From NCBI GenBank assembly GCA_002347025.1, contig DEAE01000024.1, positions 177,340-241,339 on the forward strand: a stretch of 64,000 nucleotides of DNA, read 5' to 3'. This DNA is from Acidobacteria bacterium UBA2990 (GTDB lineage Bacteria > Acidobacteriota > Vicinamibacteria > Vicinamibacterales > UBA8438). Positions 24,200-33,346 of this stretch are shown here, in pieces. A model generated the notes under the pieces. The model made no database searches. It was given only the letters and a program-made list of their open reading frames with translations, and was not told where the DNA came from. The position numbers and the translations under genes were made by a program. The first letter of the stretch is position 1. Every line of letters starts with the position of its first letter.

Positions 24200-25123
24200 A
24201 TGCGTGCTTCAGAGCGATTTACATTCGGACTGCCCGTTTTGTTCCTCAGCAGCCTTCTGGCGCTTGGGGGCTGCTCGCTTCGTTCGATGGCGGTTAATAG
24301 CATTGTTCCAGTACTGGTCGACCCGACCGTCTATCTCTCAGAGGAGGATCCCGAGTTGGTTCGGGAGTCACTGCCTTTCTTGCTTAAGACGATTGAATCG
24401 ATCATCCAGTCGTCCCCGAAACAAAAAGAAGCAATGGTCTTTGCCTGCAGTGGGTTTGCCTTGTACGGCAATGGGTTCCTTCAACTCGATGCTGATGTGG
24501 CTGGGTGGCAGGGTAATTACGATGAGGAGCTCGAACTACGCGACCGTCTCTGGAGAATATACGTTAGGGCTCGTGACTACTGCTTGCAGAGTCTCGAGTC
24601 AAACTATGGTGGAATCACGGAGCAATTGCAGCTAGATCCGTTTGGGGCTCTCCGCCGGGTCGCTGTCGAAGACGTTGAGGTTCTGTATCTTTTGGGTGCG
24701 GCTTGGGGACTCGCGATTTCGAATGCCCTTGATCGCCCGGAGTTGGTGGTCGACCTTCCAGCAGTTCGGGCTCTTTTGGAGCGAGCTCTTGAACTCGACG
24801 AAAGCTACGGCCGCGGTGCCATTCATAGCGCGTTGATCATTCTTGAATCGATGCCTGAGCAGCTGGGGGGGTCTCCTGATCGTGCACGTAGTCACTTTGA
24901 GAGAACGGTTGAATTGACCAAAGGACTCGACGCTTCACCTTATGTCAGTCTTGCAGCCGGTGTGTCTGTACCTGCAGAGAATCGCGCGGAATTTGAAATG
25001 TTGCTGAATCAGGCGCTAGCCATCGATCCGCATGAGGACAAGAGCTTGCGTTTGCTGAATCTAGTCAACCAAAGGCGGGCACGGCTGCTGCTCGACAATG
25101 TCGATGACCTTTTTTACGAGTGA
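24200..25123 (+). CDS. tatT: TRAP-transporter-associated TPR lipoprotein (TatT family)
   Basis: The 307-residue protein has a signal peptide with lipobox ALGGC (lipidated C25), then a helical array. The opening after the lipobox (MAVNSIVPVLVDPT), the following FACSGFALYGNGFLQ and repeated TPR-like helices fit TatT/Tp0956 proteins, periplasmic lipoproteins that form trimers and bind the TRAP solute-binding protein. It is the first gene of a rightward run: the binding-protein gene follows after 12 bp and the fused permease after a further 28 bp. No strong ribosome-binding site precedes the ATG. Confidence 0.85.
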   Translation: MRASERFTFGLPVLFLSSLLALGGCSLRSMAVNSIVPVLVDPTVYLSEEDPELVRESLPFLLKTIESIIQSSPKQKEAMVFACSGFALYGNGFLQLDADVAGWQGNYDEELELRDRLWRIYVRARDYCLQSLESNYGGITEQLQLDPFGALRRVAVEDVEVLYLLGAAWGLAISNALDRPELVVDLPAVRALLERALELDESYGRGAIHSALIILESMPEQLGGSPDRARSHFERTVELTKGLDASPYVSLAAGVSVPAENRAEFEMLLNQALAIDPHEDKSLRLLNLVNQRRARLLLDNVDDLFYE

Positions 25124-25135
25124 AGGAGAGCCTCA

Positions 25136-26128
25136 ATGAAGTCGCGAGTTCTGCCTATCGCGGTTGTTCTAATGTTATTACCAGTTTTACTACTGGCTCA
25201 GCGGACGGCTCGCATTCAGCTTGGATCGGTATTACCGGCGAACTCCGTTTGGGACAGGTCACTAAAGGAGATGGCCGTCGAGTGGGAAGAAGAGACTGAT
25301 GGTCGGGTCGAGCTCCGTGTGCAGAGTGGTGCATTTCGGGATGAGGCAGCGCTTTTGAGGAGACTCAAGCGAGGTCGGCCTCACGCGGCGGTTTTCGGAC
25401 AGCCCGGTGACATCCATGAGGCCTTCAATGTTTTATCTATTCCGTTTTTTTTCGAATCGGACGAAGAAGCATTTCATGTAATCGAGAGCCTAACACCGAC
25501 TTTCGAGCAAATCCTTCAAGATGAAGGGCTCGTGCTATTGAACTGGGGACATGCCGGTTGGGCTCACTTTTTCACGGAGGAGCGGGTTGAGACTTTAGAC
25601 GATCTAAAGCGGACTAAGGTCTACACGGCTGCTGGTGATGACCAGATGTTGCAGTGGTATAAGGAAAATGGTTTTGATCCAGAACCGCTGGCCTACACGG
25701 ATATGTTGCTAGGTTTGAACACAGGCCTCATCAATGCCCATCCAAGCCCACCGTATGTGGCATTGTTGTTTCAGTGGTATGAAAAAACGCCGTTTATGCT
25801 GGAGGTTCCGTTAGCGCCTGTGTTGGGTGTTACCGTTATGGCTGAAAGTAGTTGGTCTAGGATCAGCCAGGCCGATCAGGAGGCGTTGCGTGCTTCCGCC
25901 AAGCGTCTTGAGCAAGAACTGCTAGAAGACGTGCCTGCTCAGGAAGAGGCTTCAATTCAGCAGATGAAGCAGCGCGGTTTGACAGTGGTGGAGCTCGATA
26001 ATGCGGCTAAAGCTTCTTTCCGCGCTGTTGCCGATGCATTGACTGCTTCGTGGCGGGGAAATATGATTCCGGCCGAAGTCTACGACTTGGCGGTCCGTGA
26101 GCGGGATAGTTTCAGGGCTTCCCGGTAA
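25136..26128 (+). CDS. dctP: TRAP transporter solute-binding protein (DctP/TatP)
   Basis: The 330-residue protein has a signal peptide (1-22, ending LLLAQ) and a DctP-type periplasmic binding domain: ARIQLGSVLPANSVWDRSLKEMAVEWEEET, VFGQPGDIHEAFNVLSIPF, LNWGHAGWAHFF and LGLNTGLINAHPSPP. It delivers a solute to the membrane subunits encoded next. The ligand cannot be read; the usual carboxylate-binding arginine segment is altered (LKRTKVYTAAG), which together with TatT suggests a hydrophobic or unusual ligand rather than a C4-dicarboxylate. GGAG lies just before the ATG. Confidence 0.85.
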   Translation: MKSRVLPIAVVLMLLPVLLLAQRTARIQLGSVLPANSVWDRSLKEMAVEWEEETDGRVELRVQSGAFRDEAALLRRLKRGRPHAAVFGQPGDIHEAFNVLSIPFFFESDEEAFHVIESLTPTFEQILQDEGLVLLNWGHAGWAHFFTEERVETLDDLKRTKVYTAAGDDQMLQWYKENGFDPEPLAYTDMLLGLNTGLINAHPSPPYVALLFQWYEKTPFMLEVPLAPVLGVTVMAESSWSRISQADQEALRASAKRLEQELLEDVPAQEEASIQQMKQRGLTVVELDNAAKASFRAVADALTASWRGNMIPAEVYDLAVRERDSFRASR

Positions 26129-26156
26129 GGCCGTTTAGTTTTCAAGCCAGTCTAGT

Positions 26157-27998
26157 ATGAGTCAGAGTAACTCTGAAGCTGGGTTCTTTACCCCATTTTT
26201 CAGGCTGTTTCTAAGCGGCGAGCAGCTGTTTGCGAACTTGGCCTTGGCAGCGATGGTTCTGTTGCCTCTGGCTGAGATTGTCGTGCGGCCGATTCTGGCC
26301 GGTGGCATTCCCGGTTCAATTCCTTTCGTCCAGCATCTCACGTTGTGGGTTGGTTTCTTGGGTGCATCGCTTGCTGCCCGTGACGGGAAACTGATAGCGC
26401 TGGCTACTGCTTCTTTCCTTCCAGACGGACGTACTCGCCACGCTACGCAGGTGTTCGCGGCGATTGTCGGTGCTGCTGTGTCGATGGTACTTGCAGCAGG
26501 CGCTCATGACTTAATGATGTTGGATCGGGAGGACGGCACCATTATTGCTGCTGGGGTGCCGGTTTGGCTAGCCCAACTGGTATTGCCTTTGTCTTTCTCT
26601 CTGATTGGCCTGCGACTTGTTTGGCGAGCGTCTCCGAGGTGGTCTGGTCGAGCGACGGCGTCGGTTGGGCTGCTGGTCGGGTTGTGGTTAGGTGGGACAG
26701 GTGGCATCTTAGAGGCAGGACCTGTCTGGCCGTTGATTTCAGTGGTACTGGTGGCAGCGGTTTTCGGGGCGCCGATTTTCACGGTTCTAGGTGGCATTGC
26801 CGCGTTGCTCTACATGGGCGATGGGGATCTCCCCGTTCTGGTTTCCATCGAAACCTATGCGCTCTCCATTCAACCTCATCTCCCAGCCATTCCGTTGTTC
26901 ACACTGGCTGGGTTCATTTTGGCGGCTGGAAAAGCTTCGGAGCGACTATTGCGGTTGTTCCGGGCAGCTGTCGGGTGGGTGCCTGGCGGAACTGCCATTG
27001 TGTGTGTGGTGCTCTGTGCATTCTTTACAGTATTTACCGGAGGGTCTGGTGTCACGATTCTTGCCCTGGGGGGAGTGCTGTTCCCGGCACTACTTCGCGA
27101 TGGCTACCGTGAGCGTTTTTCGCTTGGTTTGTTGACAGCTTCGGGCTCACTAGGGCTTCTCTTTCCGCCGGCGATGCCACTAATTTTGTACGCAATAGTT
27201 GCTCAGGTTGCGCCGGACGATCTATTTGTAGCTGGTATCGTTCCAGGGATTTTGTTGGTCCTGCTAACGGTCATATGGGGGGTTCGTGAGGGAGTTCTAA
27301 CTGGTGCTGGGCGGCACCGCTTCGGTTGGTTAGAGCTTCGGGAATCCCTGTGGCGTGCCAAGTGGGAGTTGAGCATCCCATTTGTCGTGCTTGGGGTTCT
27401 GTTCAGTGGTTTCGCTACCCTAGTTGAGACGGCAGCTTTTACTGCGCTATATACAGCACTCATCCAATGTCTTATTCATCGAGATTTCGTCGCTGGACCA
27501 GGATTGTATCAAGCCTTTAGTGAATGTGTAGGTCTGGTAGGTGGGGTGCTGATAATTCTCGGTGTGGCGGTCGGATTCACGGCCTACCTCAATGATGCCG
27601 ATGTGCCTTTTCGAATTGTGGAGTGGGCCGAAGCCCATGTCGATTCTCGGCTACTTTTTCTGCTTGGTCTAAACGTCTTTTTACTGCTTGTCGGATGCGT
27701 GATGGATATTTTCTCGGCTATCTTTGTTGTGGTGCCTTTGGTTGTGCCGGTTGCTGAGCAATTCGATGTGCATTTGATCCATCTGGGAATTATATTTATT
27801 GCAAATCTAGAGCTCGGCTTCCTGACGCCACCGGTCGGCTTAAACCTGTTTCTTGCGTCGTATCGTTTTAATCGACCGCTTTTGCAGGTGTACCATGCTT
27901 CATTACCGCTTCTTGCAATCTTGGGATTTGGCGTTTTGGTAATCACTTATGTACCATGGTTGACTGTGGGCTTGCTGGAATGGTTGGGACGTATCTGA
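26157..27998 (+). CDS. dctQM: Fused TRAP transporter permease (DctQ-DctM)
   Basis: The 613-residue membrane protein joins the small DctQ subunit (about 1-165, four helices) to the large DctM subunit (about 175-613, about 12 helices) in a continuous frame. DctM landmarks include FTGGSGVTILALGGVLFP, GSLGLLFPPAMPLILYA and GFLTPPVGLNLFLASY. It uses a sodium or proton gradient for uptake. Fusion of Q and M is known in several TRAP systems. The gene is 28 bp after dctP. The following lipoprotein gene starts 68 bp downstream and may belong to the same operon. Confidence 0.88.
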   Translation: MSQSNSEAGFFTPFFRLFLSGEQLFANLALAAMVLLPLAEIVVRPILAGGIPGSIPFVQHLTLWVGFLGASLAARDGKLIALATASFLPDGRTRHATQVFAAIVGAAVSMVLAAGAHDLMMLDREDGTIIAAGVPVWLAQLVLPLSFSLIGLRLVWRASPRWSGRATASVGLLVGLWLGGTGGILEAGPVWPLISVVLVAAVFGAPIFTVLGGIAALLYMGDGDLPVLVSIETYALSIQPHLPAIPLFTLAGFILAAGKASERLLRLFRAAVGWVPGGTAIVCVVLCAFFTVFTGGSGVTILALGGVLFPALLRDGYRERFSLGLLTASGSLGLLFPPAMPLILYAIVAQVAPDDLFVAGIVPGILLVLLTVIWGVREGVLTGAGRHRFGWLELRESLWRAKWELSIPFVVLGVLFSGFATLVETAAFTALYTALIQCLIHRDFVAGPGLYQAFSECVGLVGGVLIILGVAVGFTAYLNDADVPFRIVEWAEAHVDSRLLFLLGLNVFLLLVGCVMDIFSAIFVVVPLVVPVAEQFDVHLIHLGIIFIANLELGFLTPPVGLNLFLASYRFNRPLLQVYHASLPLLAILGFGVLVITYVPWLTVGLLEWLGRI

Positions 27999-28066
27999 TC
28001 CGTCTATTTGAATTTAAAGTTTTTAATCACACGAAGTTACAAGAAGCGGTTCCAGGGGAACTACTG

Positions 28067-29152
28067 ATGGCTACAAGAGACTCGCGGAAGGGGTTGGCAA
28101 TCATTGTTGGTCTAGTATGTGCGACTCTGATTGGATGCGGTGGAGGTAGCTCGGAGCCTGAGGAGGCTGAGCCGCCGATCTCTGGTGCTATTGAATCTCA
28201 GGAGAGCCATCTAACCAATCTTCGTCAGCTTACTTTCGGCGGCGAAAATGCAGAAGCCTACTATGCATTCGATGGTGAACAACTGATTTTCCAAACGAGG
28301 CGAGAAGGTGTTCCCTGCGACCAGATCTACACAATGGGGCTCGATGGGAGTAATACAAGGTTGGTTAGTACTGGCGAGGGTCGTACGACGTGTGGTTATT
28401 TTTTTCCTGACGGTGAAGCGATCATATATGCCTCCACTCATTTAGGTGGTGCCGAATGTCCTCCTGAGCCGGGTTTCGAGATGGGCTACGTTTGGCCAGT
28501 CTATGCAAGTTACGATATTTTTACGGCCAGTTCAGATGGCTCCGAGTTGACGCGTATTACCGAAACGGACGGCTACGACGCTGAAGCGACTGTGGGGCCT
28601 GATGGTCGAGTGGTATTCACAAGCGTGCGCGATGGCGACATGGAGATTTACTCCATGAACGGCGATGGCTCAGATGTCCGGAGGTTGACGAACCGTCCCG
28701 GACCTGATGGAGGGCCATTTTTTTCACCGGATGGTTCTAAGATCGTCTTTCGAGGTAGGGAAATTCCACCGGGACCCGAACTGGATGACTACAAGGCTCT
28801 ACTAGAGCGTGAGCTGTGGAGGCCAACAGAGCTTGAGTTGTTCGTAATGGATGCTGATGGTGGCAACCTTAGGCAAGTCACGGATCTGGCCGGGGCTAGC
28901 TTCGCGCCTTTTTGGCATCCTGACGGAGAGCGGATCATCTTCAGTTCGAATTGGCATAACCCTGATGGCCGCAACTTCGACTTGTTTATGATTCGTGAGG
29001 ATGGTACTGGTCTTGAGCAGGTCACTTTCAATGGTTCGTTTGATGGGTTCCCAATGTTTTCTCCAGATGGTTCGCAGTTGGTTTTTGCTTCTAACCGCCA
29101 GGCTCAGAGCGAGGGAGAAACCAATGTTTTCATTGCAGACTGGGTAGATTAG
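28067..29152 (+). CDS. TolB-like beta-propeller lipoprotein
   Basis: The 361-residue protein starts at an ATG preceded by AGGGGA and has a lipobox LIGC (lipidated C24), a Gly/Ser/Glu-rich linker, then six to seven WD40-like/PD40 repeats, each of the form FSPDGSKIVFxxxR or YSMNGDGSDVRRLT. TolB-type propellers bind proteins or peptides in the periplasm. An upstream in-frame start at 27956 would destroy the signal peptide and overlap dctQM, so it was not used. Ligand or partner unknown; its place after the TRAP genes may be operonic. Confidence 0.8.
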   Translation: MATRDSRKGLAIIVGLVCATLIGCGGGSSEPEEAEPPISGAIESQESHLTNLRQLTFGGENAEAYYAFDGEQLIFQTRREGVPCDQIYTMGLDGSNTRLVSTGEGRTTCGYFFPDGEAIIYASTHLGGAECPPEPGFEMGYVWPVYASYDIFTASSDGSELTRITETDGYDAEATVGPDGRVVFTSVRDGDMEIYSMNGDGSDVRRLTNRPGPDGGPFFSPDGSKIVFRGREIPPGPELDDYKALLERELWRPTELELFVMDADGGNLRQVTDLAGASFAPFWHPDGERIIFSSNWHNPDGRNFDLFMIREDGTGLEQVTFNGSFDGFPMFSPDGSQLVFASNRQAQSEGETNVFIADWVD

Positions 29153-29269
29153 GCTTCTCAGAAGCACGTTTGGTGAAAGTTGGAAATGCTGGCGGAGGAA
29201 CCATATTGAGCGGGGTGGACCTCTCTGCAAGGCTCTACCCATACTTAATACTCCTTCTCGACCGATAGA

Positions 29270-30409
29270 TTGGTTGTGGACACCGTTCTAGAACTTCTCT
29301 CTGATCTAGTAGCTATTGACTCAGTTAATCCATCGCTCGTTCCTGGAGGGGGCGGGGAGGCGGCAATTGGGGAACGGGTGGCCCTTGCGCTGCGAACAGC
29401 CGGTCTCGATGTAGATATTAGAGAGGTTGTTCCTGGAAGGAAGAACATAGTCGGTGTGCTTGAGGCACGTCAGCCCGGGCGCTCACTGATGCTTTGTGGC
29501 CATTTGGATACTGTCGGAGTCGAGGGTATGGCGAACCCTTTTGACCCTATGGTCCGCGATGGTCGTCTCTACGGTCGCGGCGCTCAGGACATGAAGAGCG
29601 GTCTTGCGGCCATGGTCGATGCTGCATCCCAGCTGGCTGCGAAAGGGGGGCTGGATAGTGGCCAGCTAGTGGTAGCTGCGGTTATCGATGAGGAACATTC
29701 CAGCCTTGGGGCTGACGCTTTAGTGCGACAGTATGATGCTGATGCTGCTGTGATAACGGAACCTACTGACTTGAAGATGGCAACTTGCCATCAAGGGTTC
29801 GAGTGGATTGAGGTCGAAACTCGCGGCCGAGCTGCTCACGGTAGTCGTCCGGCCGATGGAAGGGACGCAATCGTCTTTATGGGGCGTGTTCTTGACAGCT
29901 TGGATAGGCTCAGTAAGGAACTGACCCAAAGGCCGAAGCATCGTCTGTTGGGCACCGCTTCTTTGCATGCTTCAACGATTGCAGGGGGTCGTGAACTGAG
30001 CGTCTATCCAGATCGCTGTAGGTTGTCAATGGAGCGGCGTACGCTGATCGGCGAGCCGGCAAAGGTAGGTTTCAATGAGGTTGGGGACATAATGGACCGC
30101 CTCGGTCTTGAGGATGCTGGTTTTGAAGGTTCCGTCGGCCAACTGTTTAGTCGTCCGCCTCATGAAATCGGGAGTGATCATCCAATCTGTCGGGCCTTAG
30201 GGGGAGTTCTTAATGGAAGGGGGCTTTGCGTAGAGCCAGTTGGTATGTCCTTTTGGACTGATGCGGCAATACTGGCTCAAGCGGGAATTCCATCTCTACT
30301 GTTTGGTCCTTGTGGATCTGGCTTGCACAGTCGGGAGGAATACGTGGACATTGAGTCTGTGTACTTGTGTCGTAACGTGCTAACCGAGCTTGCTCAGAGC
30401 TTTTGTTGA
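29270..30409 (+). CDS. M20-family metallopeptidase/deacetylase (ArgE/DapE-like)
   Basis: The 379-residue protein has the M20 zinc site: LCGHLDTVG, YGRGAQDMKSGLAAM and IDEEHSSLGAD (the EE pair with the general base), then AVITEPTDL, a lid domain with AAHGSRP and the terminal SGLHSREEYVD. M20 enzymes remove N-acyl groups from amino acids or cut small peptides (acetylornithine deacetylase, succinyl-diaminopimelate desuccinylase, carboxypeptidase G2). The exact substrate is unknown. The start is TTG 29270 or GTG 29276. Cytoplasmic; possibly handles solute imported by the TRAP system upstream, which is an inference. Confidence 0.8.
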   Translation: MVVDTVLELLSDLVAIDSVNPSLVPGGGGEAAIGERVALALRTAGLDVDIREVVPGRKNIVGVLEARQPGRSLMLCGHLDTVGVEGMANPFDPMVRDGRLYGRGAQDMKSGLAAMVDAASQLAAKGGLDSGQLVVAAVIDEEHSSLGADALVRQYDADAAVITEPTDLKMATCHQGFEWIEVETRGRAAHGSRPADGRDAIVFMGRVLDSLDRLSKELTQRPKHRLLGTASLHASTIAGGRELSVYPDRCRLSMERRTLIGEPAKVGFNEVGDIMDRLGLEDAGFEGSVGQLFSRPPHEIGSDHPICRALGGVLNGRGLCVEPVGMSFWTDAAILAQAGIPSLLFGPCGSGLHSREEYVDIESVYLCRNVLTELAQSFC

Positions 30410-30522
30410 TTGGACTAGCTTGCTACCATCTGACAGTTTCAGATTACGTTACCTATTGCTACGGAATTAGTGTCATCCATAGGGTGGAAAACTTGGGGTT
30501 AGATTGAATACCGGTCGCGCCG

Positions 30523-31620
30523 CTAGTGGGTCAGGGAGGATGGACTGCGGTGGGTCAGCAGGTGGTTCAGCGTTCGGCCGTAATAGCGAAGAACGTGTCG
30601 GTCTCGAACTCGATAGATGTCTTTTTCGACTACGATGACGCCACGGCCTATCAGAGCTTCTGTTGCTTGTTCGACCGCGTCTCTTCCACATTCGACTCCC
30701 AAGTTGGCCGGTACAAGACGTAGCGCATCCAGCATCTGGTCGATCCGGTCTTCCAGGACCTGCCGTTGCATCATAGGACGCAAAGCCGCCGCAAGCAGGG
30801 CAGTAGGCAGTACCTTGTAGAGTTTGCCCATTGCATCCTTTATGTGACGGGTGAGCATTACCAAGTCACGTGGAGAATCCGGATCTACAGTTGAGAGTAG
30901 GATTGGCTGACCGAATGTGATGAACCCACGTGATTCATAACCAACAGCATAGCGCACCATTTCTGCCACCTCCGTTGCGAAAGGTCTTTGGCGGCGCTTT
31001 TTCCCCTGACGTGCTAGCGTTTGGTCTTCAAGAACCAGGTCGTAGGCGATTGCTACAGGAATTATGACTAAGTTGGGTTCCCTGGACTGGAGGGCTCCTT
31101 GCAATAGACCTGTTTTTAGTGGTTTGAATTCGCCGTTGTAACTGCGGCCTCCTTCCGGATACAAGAAGAGGTCTCGCCGATGGACTAATTCGGCAACATA
31201 GGCTCGCAGGGTGGCTAAATAAGCAGGGTCTCTGGAATTGCGTCTCACGGGGAGGGCGCCAGTGACGTGCCGGTTGAGTATACCCATTAACCCGTTGAAC
31301 AAGTTAATCCCGGCTGCGATGATCGGCGGGCGGATACCATTTTCATCAAGCACTAGCAGCTCGACTAGGTAGTCCATGTGGCTCTTGTGATTTGACACAT
31401 ATATAACGTGGCTTGTTTGGGTGGCCTGCTGGACTCGCTCCACATGCTCTGCGTGTCTCTGGATCTTTCTAAGAATGGGATATAGAGGGTGCCTCAGTGC
31501 GCGGTAGGCTGGATACCACTGGTTAGTGCTGAGTTCTTCAAGGTATGAATAAATTTTCCGGTGGGGGTAACGCTGTATTTCCTTATTGGACAGTACCGCT
31601 TCAACGATATCTTCGACCAC
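30523..31620 (-). CDS. PlsB-like glycerol-3-phosphate/lysophospholipid acyltransferase
   Basis: The 365-residue protein carries the LPLAT motifs H78-x4-D83 in YVSNHKSHMDYL, NRHVTGALPVRR, FLYPEGGRSYNGE and VIIPVAIAYD. The block order and the VSNHKSHMDY form are typical of PlsB-type glycerol-3-phosphate acyltransferases, but it is far shorter than E. coli PlsB (over 800 residues), like the compact versions found in several phyla. It would acylate glycerol-3-phosphate or a lysolipid at the inner membrane. ATG or GTG start at 31620; convergent with the M20 gene. Confidence 0.78.
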   Translation of the reverse strand: MVEDIVEAVLSNKEIQRYPHRKIYSYLEELSTNQWYPAYRALRHPLYPILRKIQRHAEHVERVQQATQTSHVIYVSNHKSHMDYLVELLVLDENGIRPPIIAAGINLFNGLMGILNRHVTGALPVRRNSRDPAYLATLRAYVAELVHRRDLFLYPEGGRSYNGEFKPLKTGLLQGALQSREPNLVIIPVAIAYDLVLEDQTLARQGKKRRQRPFATEVAEMVRYAVGYESRGFITFGQPILLSTVDPDSPRDLVMLTRHIKDAMGKLYKVLPTALLAAALRPMMQRQVLEDRIDQMLDALRLVPANLGVECGRDAVEQATEALIGRGVIVVEKDIYRVRDRHVLRYYGRTLNHLLTHRSPSSLTH

Positions 31621-32013
31621 TTAGGCACTATACACTAAGTGAATCACAAGAGACCATGTGCCGGATCGGGTCGGACTCTTCTCTGAATCTAGGTACCATC
31701 AGATCAGGGCAAGTTCTTGTGGACTCGTCCAGCCAACCCAAAAGGTTTCTATCGAACTTTAGCTAAGTGTTCCGTAGGTGTAGGCGGCGGACTGGGGCTA
31801 TATTCTTGGTGGTGCTGAGTTTGCTTCTACCGAACGAGAGGTGTTTTTGATTCGGACTCAGGAGTTCGCGTCTACTGGACTTCAGAAAGGTTTGGTGAGT
31901 CAGCGGTAAGGGAGTGATGTGGTATCCTGAGGGCTCCCTATATAACTGCTTACTCTAGGATTCTGCTGAGAATGCTATAGTCCACCATCATTTCACTAGC
32001 TATCCTTCCCGCA
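31621..32013. other. Divergent intergenic region between the acyltransferase and Na/Pi cotransporter genes
   Basis: About 390 bases without a convincing gene. It contains A/T-rich promoter-like patches (for example CTATATAAC near 31938-31946 and GCTATAG near 31975-31981) but no good -35/-10 pair. No structured RNA was recognised. Confidence 0.3.
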
Positions 32014-33177
32014 GTGGTTCCATTCATCTTCAGATCGGGCGATTTAACATCTACTACTTCTTGGAGTAGGGGCATAACTGTTGCGACCTTGCTGTTTGGC
32101 TTCCTAGTTGGTGTCAAGGCCCTTGGTGAAGGCTTTCAGCTACTGGGGGAAGCCACCCTTGACCAAATATTCTCTGCCACGACGAATCCCTATATCAGTC
32201 TAGTTGTTGGCATCTTGGCCACGACCATAATGCAGAGTTCCTCGGTAACAACCTCAATGATTGTGGGCCTCGTGGCTGCGCCTGAATCACCATTGCCGCT
32301 CGCTAACGCAGTTCCGATGATCATGGGAGCTAATATTGGTACGACAGTAACTGCAACTGTTGTTTCGCTTGCCCATATCGGTCGCAGTAATGAGTTCGAA
32401 CGGGCTTTCCCGATAGCTGTCTGTCACGATTTGTTCAATTATCTGACTGTAGCAGTGCTCCTGCCGCTAGAGCTCTTAACGGGTTATCTACGTCGGGCTG
32501 CTATTGCTATGAGCCGCTTTATGGTTGATGTTGGAGGGGTTGATTACGAGAGTCCCATTGCGACCGCGATAGCGGCGGTTCTTGCCCTGATCGAACAGGT
32601 ATTCCAGCTGTTGTTTGTTAGCGTTCGTGTCCAGGGAATGGGGTTGATAGTGTTCGGCGGCGTAGTCATCTTTGTGACTTTATTTTTCATTGTGAAGGTC
32701 ATGCGTTCGTTGGTGCGAACCCGAATTGAACGTATGGTTTCTGAAGTGCTTGGTTCCAACGCTATTTTCTCAATACTAGTCGGCATCGTAGTGACTGCTA
32801 TGGTTCAATCTAGTTCGATAACGACTTCACTGCTGGTGCCGCTCGGTGCTGCGGGATTGTTGCGGTTGGAGCAGGCTTTGCCTATCACGATAGGAGCCAA
32901 TGTTGGTACGACTGTCACGGCGTTATTCGCAGCTCTTGCCGGTTCTGGTGCGAATCGGATCTTCGGTCTTGAGATCGCCATGGTTCACCTTTTGTTCAAT
33001 TTGACCGGGCTAGTTCTGATCTACCCGTTTTCCGTTACCCGCAACATACCGTTACGGTTGGCGCGTTTCCTGACAACGTTGGCGCTTCGTTCACCAAGAC
33101 TCACGTTATTCTGGGTAATTGCGCTCTTTTATGGCGTCCCCACACTGTTGCTAGTTGTGGATCGAGCTATTGGCTGA
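32014..33177 (+). CDS. Na+/phosphate cotransporter (NptA/PF02690 family)
   Basis: The 387-residue membrane protein shows the internal duplication of the family: two QSSS motifs, TTIMQSSSVTTS (74-77 for QSSS) and AMVQSSSITTS (about residue 270), each followed by GANIGTTVT or GANVGTTVT. About eight to nine helices are predicted. It would import phosphate, or efflux small anions, with sodium. There is no C-terminal PhoU domain, which longer relatives carry. The GTG at 32014 is the first usable start after the in-frame stop at 31978-31980; no strong ribosome-binding site is visible. Confidence 0.82.
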   Translation: MVPFIFRSGDLTSTTSWSRGITVATLLFGFLVGVKALGEGFQLLGEATLDQIFSATTNPYISLVVGILATTIMQSSSVTTSMIVGLVAAPESPLPLANAVPMIMGANIGTTVTATVVSLAHIGRSNEFERAFPIAVCHDLFNYLTVAVLLPLELLTGYLRRAAIAMSRFMVDVGGVDYESPIATAIAAVLALIEQVFQLLFVSVRVQGMGLIVFGGVVIFVTLFFIVKVMRSLVRTRIERMVSEVLGSNAIFSILVGIVVTAMVQSSSITTSLLVPLGAAGLLRLEQALPITIGANVGTTVTALFAALAGSGANRIFGLEIAMVHLLFNLTGLVLIYPFSVTRNIPLRLARFLTTLALRSPRLTLFWVIALFYGVPTLLLVVDRAIG

Positions 33178-33194
33178 GAAGAGGCTGGCTTTTG

Positions 33195-33214
33195 CTGTCC
33201 ATGTGGGGGGACAG
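33195..33214 (+). terminator. Candidate terminator after the Na/Pi cotransporter
   Basis: A 6-bp stem CTGTCC/GGACAG (33195-33200 with 33209-33214) with an 8-base loop lies 18 bases after the stop codon and is followed by GTCTCCTTTTGC. The T tract is short, so confidence is limited. Confidence 0.35.
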
Positions 33215-33346
33215 GTCTCCTTTTGCTCTGGGCTAGATGTTTACTTGGTTTAAAGACTCAAGGCAGTGTAGGTGAAGTTCTTGTCCTATCGTTTTTGGAA
33301 ACGAGACTGAGGTCACAAATGATAGGCAAGCTGGACGAAACTAATT

